Both the position numbers and the translations under genes were made by a program. DNA of 64,000 nucleotides from Streptomyces sp. NBC_01214 (GTDB taxonomy: Bacteria > Actinomycetota > Actinomycetes > Streptomycetales > Streptomycetaceae). Below the pieces are notes generated by a model, which saw nothing but the letters and a program-made list of their open reading frames with translations, was not told the DNA's origin and made no database searches. Shown piece by piece: positions 34,123 through 42,780 of the stretch (within the stretch, counting starts at the first letter, position 1; the number at the start of each line of letters is the position of its first letter). Location of the stretch: positions 434,001 through 498,000 of the forward strand of contig NZ_JAPEOS010000001.1 in assembly GCF_026340975.1 (NCBI RefSeq), read 5' to 3'.

Positions 34123-34965
34123 TCAGGCTGCGAGGGCGAGTGCCACGGGTGGGCCGCGCCGGATCACCGTGTGCTGGAGTGCTTCCCGCCCTGTGCAGGG
34201 GGCGGGGTCGGACCCCGTCCGCGGGTCCTGCGGGGTACGGGTGGCCGAGCCCGGGAGCCCGGCGCCGAGGGCGCGTACGAAGGCCAGTGCGGCGCGCAGC
34301 GGACGGATCGGGGCGGCTTCGGCGGAGCGACGGGACAGCTCGACCAGTCGGAAGAGCGCGGCGTCACCGCGGCCGAGCAGCCAGCCCGCGGCGAGTGCCG
34401 CCAGCAGGTGGCCGGCCAGCATGGCCGGGCTGAACGGGCCTGTCGCGGGCGCCGCGGTGACGGCCCGGGCCACGTGCGCGTGCGCGCCGTGCCCCTGCGC
34501 CACGACCTGCCCGGCCTGCGCGACCTGTGCCGCCTGCTCGGCCAGGGCGGCCGGGTCCAGGCCCGCGGCCTCCAGGATCTGTCGGGCGTCGGCCGGGCTG
34601 AGCGGTACGGAGTTGCCCCCGCACACCAGCCGCGCGGCGAGCTCGGCGAGCGAGGCGTCGGCGGAGCCGGCCGGTGCCTGCGCGGCCGCGGCGCTGTGCT
34701 GGCCGAGGCCGAACATCGCGTGCAGGCCGAGTTGTCCGGTGGCGAGCCCGGCGGCGATGCCGGGGAGCGACCGCCGACGGCCCGCGAGCGGGGCGGCGAC
34801 CGCGAAGACGGCGAGGAAGCCGAGGCAGAGGGACCACCAGGGCACGGTGGCGCAGGACGCCAGGGCGTGCCCGGTCGCGGACAGCACGACACAGACCGCG
34901 GTGAACACCGCGGCCCGGATCAGCCGGAGGCCGGCTCCGGTGTGCGTCGCGTGGGGGTCAGACAT
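34123..34965 (-). CDS. Membrane protein of copper locus, His-containing
   Basis: This 280-residue integral membrane protein has about five hydrophobic segments (18-38, 43-62, 70-88, 170-195 and a weak C-terminal one). Putative metal ligands include the N-terminal DPHATH, LGLHAMFGLGQH and the loop AQGHGAHAHVARAV. It is not a characterised family to my knowledge. Its place as first gene before YcnI, SCO1, PCu(A)C and CopC-CopD suggests a part in copper handling (inference). The gap to YcnI is 108 bp, so an internal promoter is possible. The ATG at 34965 gives MSDPHATHTG. Confidence 0.75.
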   Translation of the reverse strand: MSDPHATHTGAGLRLIRAAVFTAVCVVLSATGHALASCATVPWWSLCLGFLAVFAVAAPLAGRRRSLPGIAAGLATGQLGLHAMFGLGQHSAAAAQAPAGSADASLAELAARLVCGGNSVPLSPADARQILEAAGLDPAALAEQAAQVAQAGQVVAQGHGAHAHVARAVTAAPATGPFSPAMLAGHLLAALAAGWLLGRGDAALFRLVELSRRSAEAAPIRPLRAALAFVRALGAGLPGSATRTPQDPRTGSDPAPCTGREALQHTVIRRGPPVALALAA

Positions 34966-35175
34966 GGTCGGGCCATCATCGCACTGCGCTGAGGCGCTTC
35001 ATACGGCAGGTCCGGAAGGTCCACAAGGGTCCTCTGTGCGAGGACCGTCCGGGTCCCCTGCGGACAGCCGCATACACCGCTCCTCGGGAGAGCCGCATCG
35101 GCCGAACGGGCGTATTGAGGTCTCGGACGGCCGCAGGGCGCTTACGCCCCCTCGCGGGCGGCAATAGGTAACCGT

Positions 35176-35619
35176 ATGAGCATCTGGTGGTCTCTCCACT
35201 TGAGGCGCGAAGCCGCGAGCGTGCCGCTCGCCAGGCGACTGCTGCTGGGGACGATGGAGACCGCGGGGGTGGACCCGGACATCTCCTTCGATCTCTCGGT
35301 GGCGCTGGGCGAGGCGTGTGCGAACGCCGTGGAGCACGGCGGGGGCGGCGGAATCCCGGACGATACCGAGGCGTACCACGTCACGGCCTATCTGGACGGG
35401 GATTGCTGCCGCATCGAGGTGACCGATTCCGGGCCGGGGTTCCCGCCCACGACGGTGGCCCGCCGCAGACCCTCCCTGGCCGAACACGGCCGGGGCCTGC
35501 ACTTGATCGCCGAACTCGCCGATCACGTCCGCTTCCGCAACCGGCCGGGCCGTGGCGCGGTGGTGAGTTTCGACAAGATCCTGAAGTGGCGCGACGACGC
35601 GCTGCTGAAGGTGTCGTAG
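35176..35619 (+). CDS. RsbW/SpoIIAB-like ATP-binding regulator
   Basis: This is a 147-residue stand-alone HATPase_c domain of the anti-sigma-factor kinase type. It has N-box LGEACANAVEHGG near residue 45, G1 box VTDSGPGFPP near 83, and G2 EHGRGLHLIAELADHV near 105. The length fits SpoIIAB/RsbW-like proteins that bind a sigma factor and phosphorylate a STAS anti-antagonist. Streptomyces has dozens of orphan members. No sigma factor or STAS gene is adjacent; the nearest likely partner is the PP2C gene at 37.3 kb. The ATG at 35176 gives MSIWWSLHLRREAAS. Confidence 0.88.
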   Translation: MSIWWSLHLRREAASVPLARRLLLGTMETAGVDPDISFDLSVALGEACANAVEHGGGGGIPDDTEAYHVTAYLDGDCCRIEVTDSGPGFPPTTVARRRPSLAEHGRGLHLIAELADHVRFRNRPGRGAVVSFDKILKWRDDALLKVS

Positions 35620-35658
35620 GCGCCGTCAGCCCGATGGGTCGGGTGTCCTGGGAACGCC

Positions 35659-35693
35659 GGTGGGCGGGACCCCGCAAAGGAATCCCGCCCACC
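35659..35693. terminator. Bidirectional terminator
   Basis: A perfect 11-bp stem (GGTGGGCGGGA with TCCCGCCCACC) and a 13-nt loop lie between the convergent RsbW-like and aminopeptidase P genes. Confidence 0.75.
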
Positions 35694-35712
35694 GATGCGC
35701 AACGCGCAGGCG

Positions 35713-37179
35713 TCAGCCCTTCAGGCGCGCCATCCAGGCCTCGACCTCGGAAGAGGCGCGGGGCAGCCCGGCGGACAGGTTCCGGTTGCCGTCCTCCGTG
35801 ACGAGGATGTCGTCCTCGATCCGGACGCCGATGCCGCGGTACTCCTCGGGCACGGTCAGGTCGTCGGCCTGGAAGTAGAGACCCGGCTCCACGGTCAGGC
35901 ACATGCCCGGCTCCAGCGTTCCTTCGACGTACGCCTCGGTGCGCGCGGCGGCGCAGTCGTGGACGTCCATGCCGAGCATGTGGCCGGTGCCGTGCAGGGT
36001 CCAGCGGCGCTGCAGGCCCAGCTCCAGCACGCGCTCGACCGGGCCGTCCAGCAGGCCCCACTCGACGAGCTTCTCGGCCAGCACGTGCTGGGAGGCGTCG
36101 TGGAAGTCGCGGAACTTCGCACCCGGCTTCACCGCGGCGATGCCGGCTTCCTGGGACTCGTAGACCGCGTCGTAGATCTTGCGCTGGATGTCGGTGTACG
36201 TGCCGTTGATCGGCAGCGTCCGCGTGACGTCGGCGGTGTAGAGGGAGTGGGTCTCCACACCGGCGTCGAGCAGCAGCAGGTCACCGGAGCGGACGTCGCC
36301 GTCGTTGCGGACCCAGTGCAGGGTGCAGGCGTGCGGGCCGGCGGCGCAGATGGAGCCGTAGCCGACGTCGTTGCCCTCGACCCGGGCGCGCAGGAAGAAG
36401 GTGCCCTCGATGTAGCGCTCGGAGGTGGCCTCGGCCTTGTCCAGGACCTTCACGACGTCCTCGAAGCCGCGGACGGTGGAGTCGACGGCCTTCTGCAGCT
36501 CGCCGATCTCGAAGGCGTCCTTCACGGCGCGGGCCTCGGAGAGGTAGACGCGCAGCTCCTCGTCGCGCTCCTTGGTCACCTTGTCGGTGAGGGCGGACTC
36601 GATCACCGCATCGTGGCCGCGCACGGCGCGAACCGGGCCCTCGGCCTCGGTGAGGGCCTCGGCGAGCTTGCGGACGTCCTTCGCGGGGATGCCCAGGAGC
36701 TGCTCAGCCTCGGCGAGGGAGTGACGGCGGCCGACCCACAGCTCGCCCTGGCCGGACAGCCAGAACTCGCCGTTCTCCCGGTCGGAGCGCGGCAGCAGGT
36801 AGACGGTCGCGGTGTGACCGGTCGGCCCGGTGGGCTCCAGGACCAGGACGCCGTTCTCGGTCTGGTCGCCGGTGAGGTACGCGTACTCGGTCGAGGCCCG
36901 GAAGGGGTACTCGGTGTCGTTCGAGCGGGTCTTCAGGCGGCCCGCGGGGATGACGAGGCGCTCGCCCGGGAAGCGTCGGGACAGCGCGTCGCGGCGGGCG
37001 AGGGTGTGCGCGGCCTGGGCGATGGGCTCCAGCCCGTGCAGTTCGGTGTCGGCCCAGCCGCTGCGCATGTTCTCGGCGAGTTCGTCGCTGACGCCCGGGT
37101 ACAGACCGTTCTTGCGCTGCTTGTGCGTCTTCTTGGGCTGCTCTTCTTCCGGGGTCTCCGGGGTGAGCTCGTCAGCCAC
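35713..37179 (-). CDS. pepP: Xaa-Pro aminopeptidase (aminopeptidase P)
   Basis: This is a 488-residue cytoplasmic metallopeptidase of the M24B family that removes N-terminal residues preceding proline. The N-terminal creatinase-like domain (about 40-190) starts YPGVSDELAENMRSGW. The catalytic domain shows all metal ligands: Asp in LLLDAGVETHSLYTADVTRT near 310-325, His in GTGHMLGMDVHD near 403, Glu in CLTVEPGLYF near 430, and Glu in RIEDDILVTEDG near 455. An acidic Lys-rich N-terminal tail (TPETPEEEQPKKTHKQRKN) is lineage-specific. The size is typical. Confidence 0.95.
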   Translation of the reverse strand: MADELTPETPEEEQPKKTHKQRKNGLYPGVSDELAENMRSGWADTELHGLEPIAQAAHTLARRDALSRRFPGERLVIPAGRLKTRSNDTEYPFRASTEYAYLTGDQTENGVLVLEPTGPTGHTATVYLLPRSDRENGEFWLSGQGELWVGRRHSLAEAEQLLGIPAKDVRKLAEALTEAEGPVRAVRGHDAVIESALTDKVTKERDEELRVYLSEARAVKDAFEIGELQKAVDSTVRGFEDVVKVLDKAEATSERYIEGTFFLRARVEGNDVGYGSICAAGPHACTLHWVRNDGDVRSGDLLLLDAGVETHSLYTADVTRTLPINGTYTDIQRKIYDAVYESQEAGIAAVKPGAKFRDFHDASQHVLAEKLVEWGLLDGPVERVLELGLQRRWTLHGTGHMLGMDVHDCAAARTEAYVEGTLEPGMCLTVEPGLYFQADDLTVPEEYRGIGVRIEDDILVTEDGNRNLSAGLPRASSEVEAWMARLKG

Positions 37180-37250
37180 GTCTTCTCCTCAGCTACGACG
37201 GTACGGACCTGGGTGTGGACCGCATCCATCGTATGCGTGTGCGTAGAGAG

Positions 37251-37288
37251 CCGTTCCGAATCGTGGAATCCGTCACGATGCGGAACGG
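37251..37288. terminator. Intrinsic terminator after PP2C phosphatase gene
   Basis: Arms CCGTTCCG-A-ATCGTG and CACGAT-G-CGGAACGG pair over 14 bp around one mismatch, with an 8-nt loop. It lies just downstream (minus strand) of the PP2C gene and before the pepP promoter. Confidence 0.75.
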
Positions 37289-37298
37289 TCTCCGCGCC

Positions 37299-38738
37299 TC
37301 ATTCGAACCGGGCCGCAAGCAGCACGATGTCCTCGGGGGCATCGGTCGGCTCCCCGCCGGGCAGCACGGTCCGCAGGATGTGCTCGCACAGGGCCGCCGG
37401 GTCCTCGCGGACGCTGCGGGGGACCCCCGCAGCAGCGGCGTGCAGCCGGGCGTACGCCCGGTCCATCGGGTCGCCGGTGTGGTGCAGCAGCCCGTCAGTG
37501 TAGAGAAGCACCGTTTCTCCGGGTGCAGGTTCGATCTCCACGCTCGGCGCTTCCCAGCAGGACAGCATGCCCAGGGGCGCGGAGAGCGAGGTCTCCACGT
37601 ACTCGGTGCGGTGCTCGCCGATCAGGAGCGGCGGGGTGTGCCCGGCACCGGCCAGGATGATCTTGTTGCTCCGGCCGTCGGACTGCGGACCCCCGGCGGG
37701 TTCGCAGTAGGCGAAGAGTGCGGTGGCGGCGCGGGCGGGCTCGGTCAGGCGCAGCAGCAGTTCCAGGTCGGACAGGACCGCTACGGGGTCCTCGCCCTCC
37801 ATGACGGCGTAGGCGCGCAGCGATGCGCGCAGCCGCCCCATCGCGGCGACGGCGCTCGGCCCGGATCCGGTGACGGAGCCGACGGCCAGTCCGAGGGCGC
37901 CCTCGGGCAGCGGCAGGGCGTCGTACCAGTCGCCCCCGCCGAGCGGCCCCGTGTGGTGGCGAGCCGCGAGCTGGACCCCGGGGATCCGGGGGAGACGGCT
38001 CGGCAGCAGCTCCTCGGAGACGGTGGCCAGGTGCGAGCGGGAGCGCTCCACCTCCAGCATCCGGGCCAGGTGCTCGGCGGCGTGCCGCACGTACAGCCCG
38101 GCGAGGTCGCGCTGCCGCTCGCTCGGCTCGGCCTGCTCGTCGTAGAGCCAGACGGCCGCGCCGAGCCGGCCGGTCGCTTCGGCGGTGAGGGGGAGCGAGT
38201 AGCTCGCGGCGTAGCCGAGCCGGGCGGCGACCTCGCGGTGGCGGGGGTCCACGGGGGCGGCGAAACCCCCGGATCCGGGGGGAGCGCCCGGTTCGGGCAG
38301 GAAATCGGAGCCGCCCTGGGCGTCCGGCAGACCGTCGAGGATCCGGCCGTAGGAGGTGGCGCTGCGCGGCACGGTCTCGATGTGGCCGAGCTCCGCGTGG
38401 CCGAGCCCGAGGCCGATCGTGCTGGTCGGGCCGAGTCCGTCGGAGGGTTCCAGGACGATCAGGCCGCGGCGGGCGCCGACGAGCGCGGCTCCGGCGCGCA
38501 GGAATTCGCGCAGCGAGGTGTCGAGGTCGCTGGCACGGGCGAGGCGCTCGGTGAGCTCGTGCAGGGTGGTGAGGTCCGAGACCATGCCCGCCAGCCGGTC
38601 TTGGATGACACTGCCCGGGCCGCCGGGCGCAGGGGCCGGTGCGGGGGTGGTCCGGGCGGGCGCGGGTGCCGCAGTGTCCGGCGACGCGGTTGCTGCTGGA
38701 TCGATTCCAGCCACTTTCGGTAGATGCGGAGCGCTCAT
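37299..38738 (-). CDS. SpoIIE-type PP2C phosphatase with GAF domain
   Basis: This 479-residue protein has a Pro/Ala-rich N-terminus, a helix (QDRLAGMVSDLTTLHELTER), a GAF-like sensor domain (about 70-225) and a C-terminal PP2C/SpoIIE domain (about 255-479). Metal-site residues are partly altered: GGGDWYDA keeps its Asp, and YTDGL and PEDIVLL keep theirs, but the usual GDVxGxG is GSVTGSG, with Ser for the metal-binding Asp. Family members dephosphorylate STAS anti-antagonists of RsbW-like kinases. The ATG at 38738 has GGAAAGGCGG upstream; a longer frame to 39254 is unsupported. An RsbW-like gene lies 1.7 kb away. Confidence 0.88.
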   Translation of the reverse strand: MSAPHLPKVAGIDPAATASPDTAAPAPARTTPAPAPAPGGPGSVIQDRLAGMVSDLTTLHELTERLARASDLDTSLREFLRAGAALVGARRGLIVLEPSDGLGPTSTIGLGLGHAELGHIETVPRSATSYGRILDGLPDAQGGSDFLPEPGAPPGSGGFAAPVDPRHREVAARLGYAASYSLPLTAEATGRLGAAVWLYDEQAEPSERQRDLAGLYVRHAAEHLARMLEVERSRSHLATVSEELLPSRLPRIPGVQLAARHHTGPLGGGDWYDALPLPEGALGLAVGSVTGSGPSAVAAMGRLRASLRAYAVMEGEDPVAVLSDLELLLRLTEPARAATALFAYCEPAGGPQSDGRSNKIILAGAGHTPPLLIGEHRTEYVETSLSAPLGMLSCWEAPSVEIEPAPGETVLLYTDGLLHHTGDPMDRAYARLHAAAAGVPRSVREDPAALCEHILRTVLPGGEPTDAPEDIVLLAARFE

Positions 38739-39252
38739 GGCGTCCGCCTTTCCACCTGGTGCGATTCGCCAAATAGCATCGCAAACCCCCAGATCGTGCT
38801 GCGCCGCCATCAAGGAATCCACATCTACACGCACACGTGGATGCATGTCCAGCATTGCCCAGGTGGGAATCCTGGTGTCCGTGAGACGGCAACTCACCGT
38901 CGAGCCAAGGCTAGAACTTGGCCGGAAAAAGCGGGAAGCAGTCGGTTTTTGCGATCGACTGAGCGGGCTCCGCAGGGGCCTCGGGTACGTACTCGGTGAT
39001 GTACGAGGCCAGTTGGCGTCTCCGGGAACCACCCGGCGCGGGCCGTCGTCCTTAGCGGCGGCCGCCGGTCTCGGTGGCCGGCGCGGGTCGCGCTCCACCC
39101 CCGCGGGACGTTTGATGGACCTGTAAGAAGACTGCACGAACCGTGTGAACCTGCTTCTGGCGGACAGTGACGCGAAACCTGTACGTGTGGTGAGACACCG
39201 GTTACATGGTGTGATGTGGCCCTCGGCGTTCAACGGAAAGGAACGAGCGCAC
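38739..39252. other. Intergenic, divergent promoter region
   Basis: These 514 bp separate divergent PP2C and Prim-Pol-like genes. Several short frames exist but none has coding bias or a recognisable product. The region is less GC-rich than its surroundings (for example around 38760-38880 and 39120-39210) and presumably holds two promoters. I see no convincing riboswitch or repeat. Confidence 0.5.
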
Positions 39253-40026
39253 ATGCGCGAGATCCTCGGAAGGCGTCTCCAGCGGCTCCGCGATCGCTTT
39301 CAATCCCTGCGCCCCGACCCTGGCCGGAGCGGCAGCACGTCCGCTCTCCTCGACGCGGCGCTCGTCTGCGCCACCACCTGGCAATGGCCCGTCCTGCCGG
39401 GCGTCGGCCGGTCCGGCACGGACGCCAAGCGATGCGCCTGCCCCGACCCCGACTGCGCCGTCCCCGGCGCGCATCCCTTCGATCCCGGACTGCTCGCCGC
39501 CACCACCGACTCCCGGATGGTGACCTGGTGGTGGACCAACCGGCCCGCCGCCCCCATCCTGATGGCCACCGGAGGGGCCGCCCCGTGCGCGGTGAGCCTG
39601 CCGGCCGGTGCGGCCGCGCGCGCCCTCGTACGACTGGACGCGCAAGGCATGCGGCTCGGTCCGGTCGTGGCCACGCCCACCCGCTGGGCACTGCTGGTGG
39701 CGCCGTATTCGCTGGAGCGGCTCGGCGAACTCCTGTACGCGAAGGACCACGTGCCCTCATCCCTGCGCTTCCACGGTGAGGGGGGCTACCTGTTGCTGCC
39801 GCCGTCCGCCGCGTCCAGCGGTGGCCAGGTGCGTTGGGAACGGGAACCGCGGGCGCAGGCGGCGGCGCAGCGGCCGTGGGCACGGTCGGCGCGGGCGCAC
39901 GCGCAGTTGACGCAGGCGCAAGAGCGGGCGGGAAACCTTTGGCTGCCCGAGATCGAGGCGGTCGTGGACGCGCTGGTCGAGGCCAGCAGCGGTGCGCCAG
40001 GCGGCGGCAGCAGGCTCGCGTACTGA
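39253..40026 (+). CDS. Prim-Pol-like (bifunctional primase/polymerase) protein
   Basis: This 257-residue protein resembles the N-terminal bifunctional DNA primase/polymerase (AEP) domain found in many Streptomyces proteins. It has a helix ALLDAALVCATTWQWPVLPG, a Cys-rich CACPDPDCAVPGAHPFDP typical of the family's zinc-like knuckle, MVTWWWTNRPAAPILMATG, and RFHGEGGYLLLPPSA. The catalytic acidic pair of active AEPs is not obvious, so polymerase activity is doubtful. The ATG at 39253 follows GGAAAGGAA. The C-terminal 60 residues are helical and variable. It is a single gene, and its cellular role is unknown. Confidence 0.72.
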   Translation: MREILGRRLQRLRDRFQSLRPDPGRSGSTSALLDAALVCATTWQWPVLPGVGRSGTDAKRCACPDPDCAVPGAHPFDPGLLAATTDSRMVTWWWTNRPAAPILMATGGAAPCAVSLPAGAAARALVRLDAQGMRLGPVVATPTRWALLVAPYSLERLGELLYAKDHVPSSLRFHGEGGYLLLPPSAASSGGQVRWEREPRAQAAAQRPWARSARAHAQLTQAQERAGNLWLPEIEAVVDALVEASSGAPGGGSRLAY

Positions 40027-40135
40027 CCTGCCGGGCCTGTGCGGATCACTCGTACGAGTGTCGGTGGGGCGAGTTTCCAAGGGAATTGGGCGCGGGGATC
40101 TCCGTGCCCCATTCCCTCCTCGCTATCTTCGGCGA

Positions 40136-40699
40136 ATGAATCTCCGCCTGATCGGTATCGGCGCCGGTGTGTTGATCGTCTTGTCGCTCCCGCTCGCCGG
40201 GGCGATCGCCGAGCCGGATTTTGCCGGTCAGGAGGACGGAAAAGGTGGCGGCCTCTTCTCGGCGCTCGGGCTTTCGGACTCCTCCCGCACGTCTCCCGCG
40301 CGCTCGGCGCCGACGGCCGGCCCGCAGCAGCCCGGCCCGGCCGAACAGCCCCGTACGGATTCCCACTGCGGACCCGAACTGTCTTCGCCGCACGGGGTGG
40401 AGGCACAAACCTGTGTGTTGATCGGCGAAGGCCAGACATGGGGCCGGAGTTACTACCGGAACACGAGTGGTCGCGCGCTGGATGCCGTGCTGACGGTGAT
40501 GGGTCCGGCCGGGCGCACAGTCCAGATCCGGTGTGCGATGGGTGCGGGCGACGAACCGGGCTTGTGCGAGACGCCGAAGGAGGCATCGGCGGGCGATCCG
40601 GCGAGTTACTCCGCCGTAGCGGAGTTTGCAGTTCCGGATGATGAAGGGGAACTGCTCTTGAGGTCCGGGAGCAACTCACCGGCACCGGGTGACGGTTGA
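40136..40699 (+). CDS. Secreted or anchored protein of unknown function
   Basis: This 187-residue protein has an N-terminal hydrophobic segment (LRLIGIGAGVLIVLSLPLAGAIA) that is a signal peptide or anchor, then a Pro/Ser-rich spacer (about 40-75) and a C-terminal domain of about 100 residues with four Cys (SHCGPEL, QTCVLIG, IRCAMGAG, GLCETP), probably two disulfides. The beta-rich pattern (SYYRNTSGRALDAVLTVMG) suggests an extracellular sandwich fold. No family is recognised. The ATG at 40136 gives MNLRLIGIG. It is followed by a bidirectional terminator. Confidence 0.75.
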   Translation: MNLRLIGIGAGVLIVLSLPLAGAIAEPDFAGQEDGKGGGLFSALGLSDSSRTSPARSAPTAGPQQPGPAEQPRTDSHCGPELSSPHGVEAQTCVLIGEGQTWGRSYYRNTSGRALDAVLTVMGPAGRTVQIRCAMGAGDEPGLCETPKEASAGDPASYSAVAEFAVPDDEGELLLRSGSNSPAPGDG

Positions 40700-40719
40700 C
40701 CGCACCCCGAAAATCAAGG

Positions 40720-40759
40720 GCCCGGTCGCTGGCGACGGGGGATGCACCAGCGACCGGGC
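40720..40759. terminator. Bidirectional terminator
   Basis: A perfect 13-bp stem (GCCCGGTCGCTGG with CCAGCGACCGGGC) and a 14-nt loop lie between the secreted protein gene and the convergent SEC-C gene. Confidence 0.85.
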
Positions 40760-40879
40760 TACAAGAACGGTAACAAGAGATCGCCTGTTCGCAAATTCGA
40801 TCTCCGATATTCAGACACCGATTTGCAGACGATTAGCGGGAGTTGTGACTCCGGTCACCGGCTCCACGCGGGCGCTCGG

Positions 40880-41854
40880 TCAGCTGAGCGTCACCTGGCG
40901 GTTGGTGAGTCCGCCGCGCGCCCGGCGCTCCTCCGTGGTCAGCGGGGCGTCCGTGGCCAGAGCCCCGGCCAGCCGCTCCGCGAACTCCGCCGCGGGCTTC
41001 TCGACGTCCTCGGCCGTGACCCCGGTGGGCAGGTCCCAGACGGGAACCATCAGGCCGTGGGCGCGGAAGGAGCCGACGAGCTTCGTGCCCTCGCCGAGCG
41101 AGGACGTGCCGGCCGCGTGCAGCCGCGCGAGGGCGTCGAGCAGCTTCTCCTCGGGGTGCGGCATGACCCAGCGCAGGTGGTTCTTGTCCGGCGTCTCGCA
41201 CCAGTAGGCGGCGTCCACGCCGGTCAGCTTGACGGTGGGAATGGCAGCCGCGTTGGCGCGCTCCAGCGAGGCGGCGATCTCCGGGGAGGCGTTCTGAGCG
41301 CTCTCGGATTCCGGAATCCAGAATTCGAACCCGGTGTGAACAACCGGCTCGAAACCGCCGTCGGCGTCCAGGAGATCCTGAAGTCGGGGACCCTCGGCGG
41401 GAACCCGGCGGGCGGCAACCGGCGTACCGGGCTCCGCTACGAGGGCACGCTCCAGGGTGTCGGCCATGTCGCGGCCGAGGTCTCCGGAGGACGAGTCGTT
41501 CTGCAGGCCGAGGAGGACGGACCCGTCCTCACGGCGCAGCGCCGGCCAGGCCATGGGCAGTACGGTCACCAGCGTGACGGAGGGGACGCCCTCGGGCAGA
41601 CCGCCCTTGAGGGACAGCGGGACGGTGGCGGCGGGCACCAGTTCGCGCAGGGCGACCCAGTCGCACTCACCCGGCAGTCCCTCGAAGGGGCGCCGCACGT
41701 GCTCGGTGACGGCGTGCGCGGCGGCAGCGCCGTGGCAGGCCTTGTAGCGGCGGCCGGATCCGCAGGGACAGGGCTCGCGGGCGCCCACGACGGGGATCTC
41801 ACCGTTGTTGAGCTGCGGCTTTGCAGTCTTGGCTGCGGGGCGCTTCTTGGCCAT
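40880..41854 (-). CDS. SEC-C motif protein (DUF5926-like)
   Basis: This is a 324-residue cytoplasmic protein. The N-terminus is Lys-rich ([14 protein letters not shown]), then a SEC-C zinc motif [17 protein letters not shown] near residues 27-43, the same metal knuckle that ends SecA. The remaining 270 residues match what I recall as DUF5926, a family restricted to actinobacteria, with no known activity. Conserved-looking segments are [19 protein letters not shown] and [19 protein letters not shown]. The ATG at 41854 is chosen because the Lys-rich start is typical; the frame extends further upstream without support. Confidence 0.87.
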   Translation of the reverse strand: MAKKRPAAKTAKPQLNNGEIPVVGAREPCPCGSGRRYKACHGAAAAHAVTEHVRRPFEGLPGECDWVALRELVPAATVPLSLKGGLPEGVPSVTLVTVLPMAWPALRREDGSVLLGLQNDSSSGDLGRDMADTLERALVAEPGTPVAARRVPAEGPRLQDLLDADGGFEPVVHTGFEFWIPESESAQNASPEIAASLERANAAAIPTVKLTGVDAAYWCETPDKNHLRWVMPHPEEKLLDALARLHAAGTSSLGEGTKLVGSFRAHGLMVPVWDLPTGVTAEDVEKPAAEFAERLAGALATDAPLTTEERRARGGLTNRQVTLS

Positions 41855-42083
41855 CGTGCGTGTCTCCCGGTTGCGGCGGTACGGCGTCGTGTCTGGGCGC
41901 GAGCCTAGCCGTTCGTACCGCCGGAACCGGTGGGGTGCGGCCGGGAGCACGGTCGGCGTGCGCTCCCGGACGGCCGCCCGTGCGGATGACCGGTACTGCT
42001 GTGCTGCTGTCGTGCTGCCTTGCTCTCGTGTCGGTCGTGTCGGTCGTGCTGGCGTGTCCGTCGTGCGGTCGGGGATCCCGGGT

Positions 42084-42695
42084 TCAGGGATCGAGGTCGT
42101 CGAACGCCGTACTGAAGTCGATCGCCGGCGGCGCAACGCGCGTAGCGAAATCCTCGTGCCGGGGCCCACAGGCAACGATCACCCACACGGTGACCTCACC
42201 CGCCGCTCCGTCCCGGACACCCCAGTCCTGGGCCAAGGCGCTGATGATGTTCAGTCCCCGGCCGCCCCGTGCGGTGACCGAGGGCGTGGCAGGAACCGGG
42301 CGGGTGGGCCCGCCTCCGTCCGTGACCTCGACCGTCAGTCGTCCCGCTCTGTCCACGCGCCATGCAGCGCGTATCTCCCCGTCCCCGACTTCCCGAGAGC
42401 TGAGCGGCCTGCCGTGTCGACAGGCATTGCTGAGCAGTTCGGAAAGGATCAGTACGGCATCGTCCACGACCGATTCGGACACCCCGCTGATACGCAGTTG
42501 CTCGCGCATCCGGTGTCTCGCCTTGCCCACGCCCGCAGGACCATGGCGTACGTCCATGCACGACGACGTGGGCACTTCTTGTGCCACCACCAACGCCACC
42601 CCCGGAACCTCCTTAGCCCCACGCATGGTCTGGATGCCCCAATGGCCTGGACCGGAAACCGTCGAAGGAGCCCGAAGCGGGACCCTCTGACGCAT
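42084..42695 (-). CDS. Orphan anti-sigma-type ATP-binding protein
   Basis: This is a HATPase_c protein of up to 203 residues. The domain lies at about 75-200: N-box [24 protein letters not shown], and [17 protein letters not shown]. It is of the HATPase_c_2 (RsbW-like) type common in Streptomyces. The start is uncertain: ATG at 42695 gives the full length, while ATG at 42626 (MRGAKEV) would remove 23 residues; neither has a clear ribosome binding site. There is no sigma factor or STAS partner beside it. The GDPD gene lies 86 bp or more upstream on the same strand but reads towards other neighbours. Confidence 0.8.
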   Translation of the reverse strand: MRQRVPLRAPSTVSGPGHWGIQTMRGAKEVPGVALVVAQEVPTSSCMDVRHGPAGVGKARHRMREQLRISGVSESVVDDAVLILSELLSNACRHGRPLSSREVGDGEIRAAWRVDRAGRLTVEVTDGGGPTRPVPATPSVTARGGRGLNIISALAQDWGVRDGAAGEVTVWVIVACGPRHEDFATRVAPPAIDFSTAFDDLDP

Positions 42696-42780
42696 TCATG
42701 TCGACCGAATGCGGAGCGGATGCGCCGGAGCACACCCTGTAACGGGCGAGTTGGGAGTGGCGGGTGTGCAAAAGGGGACT

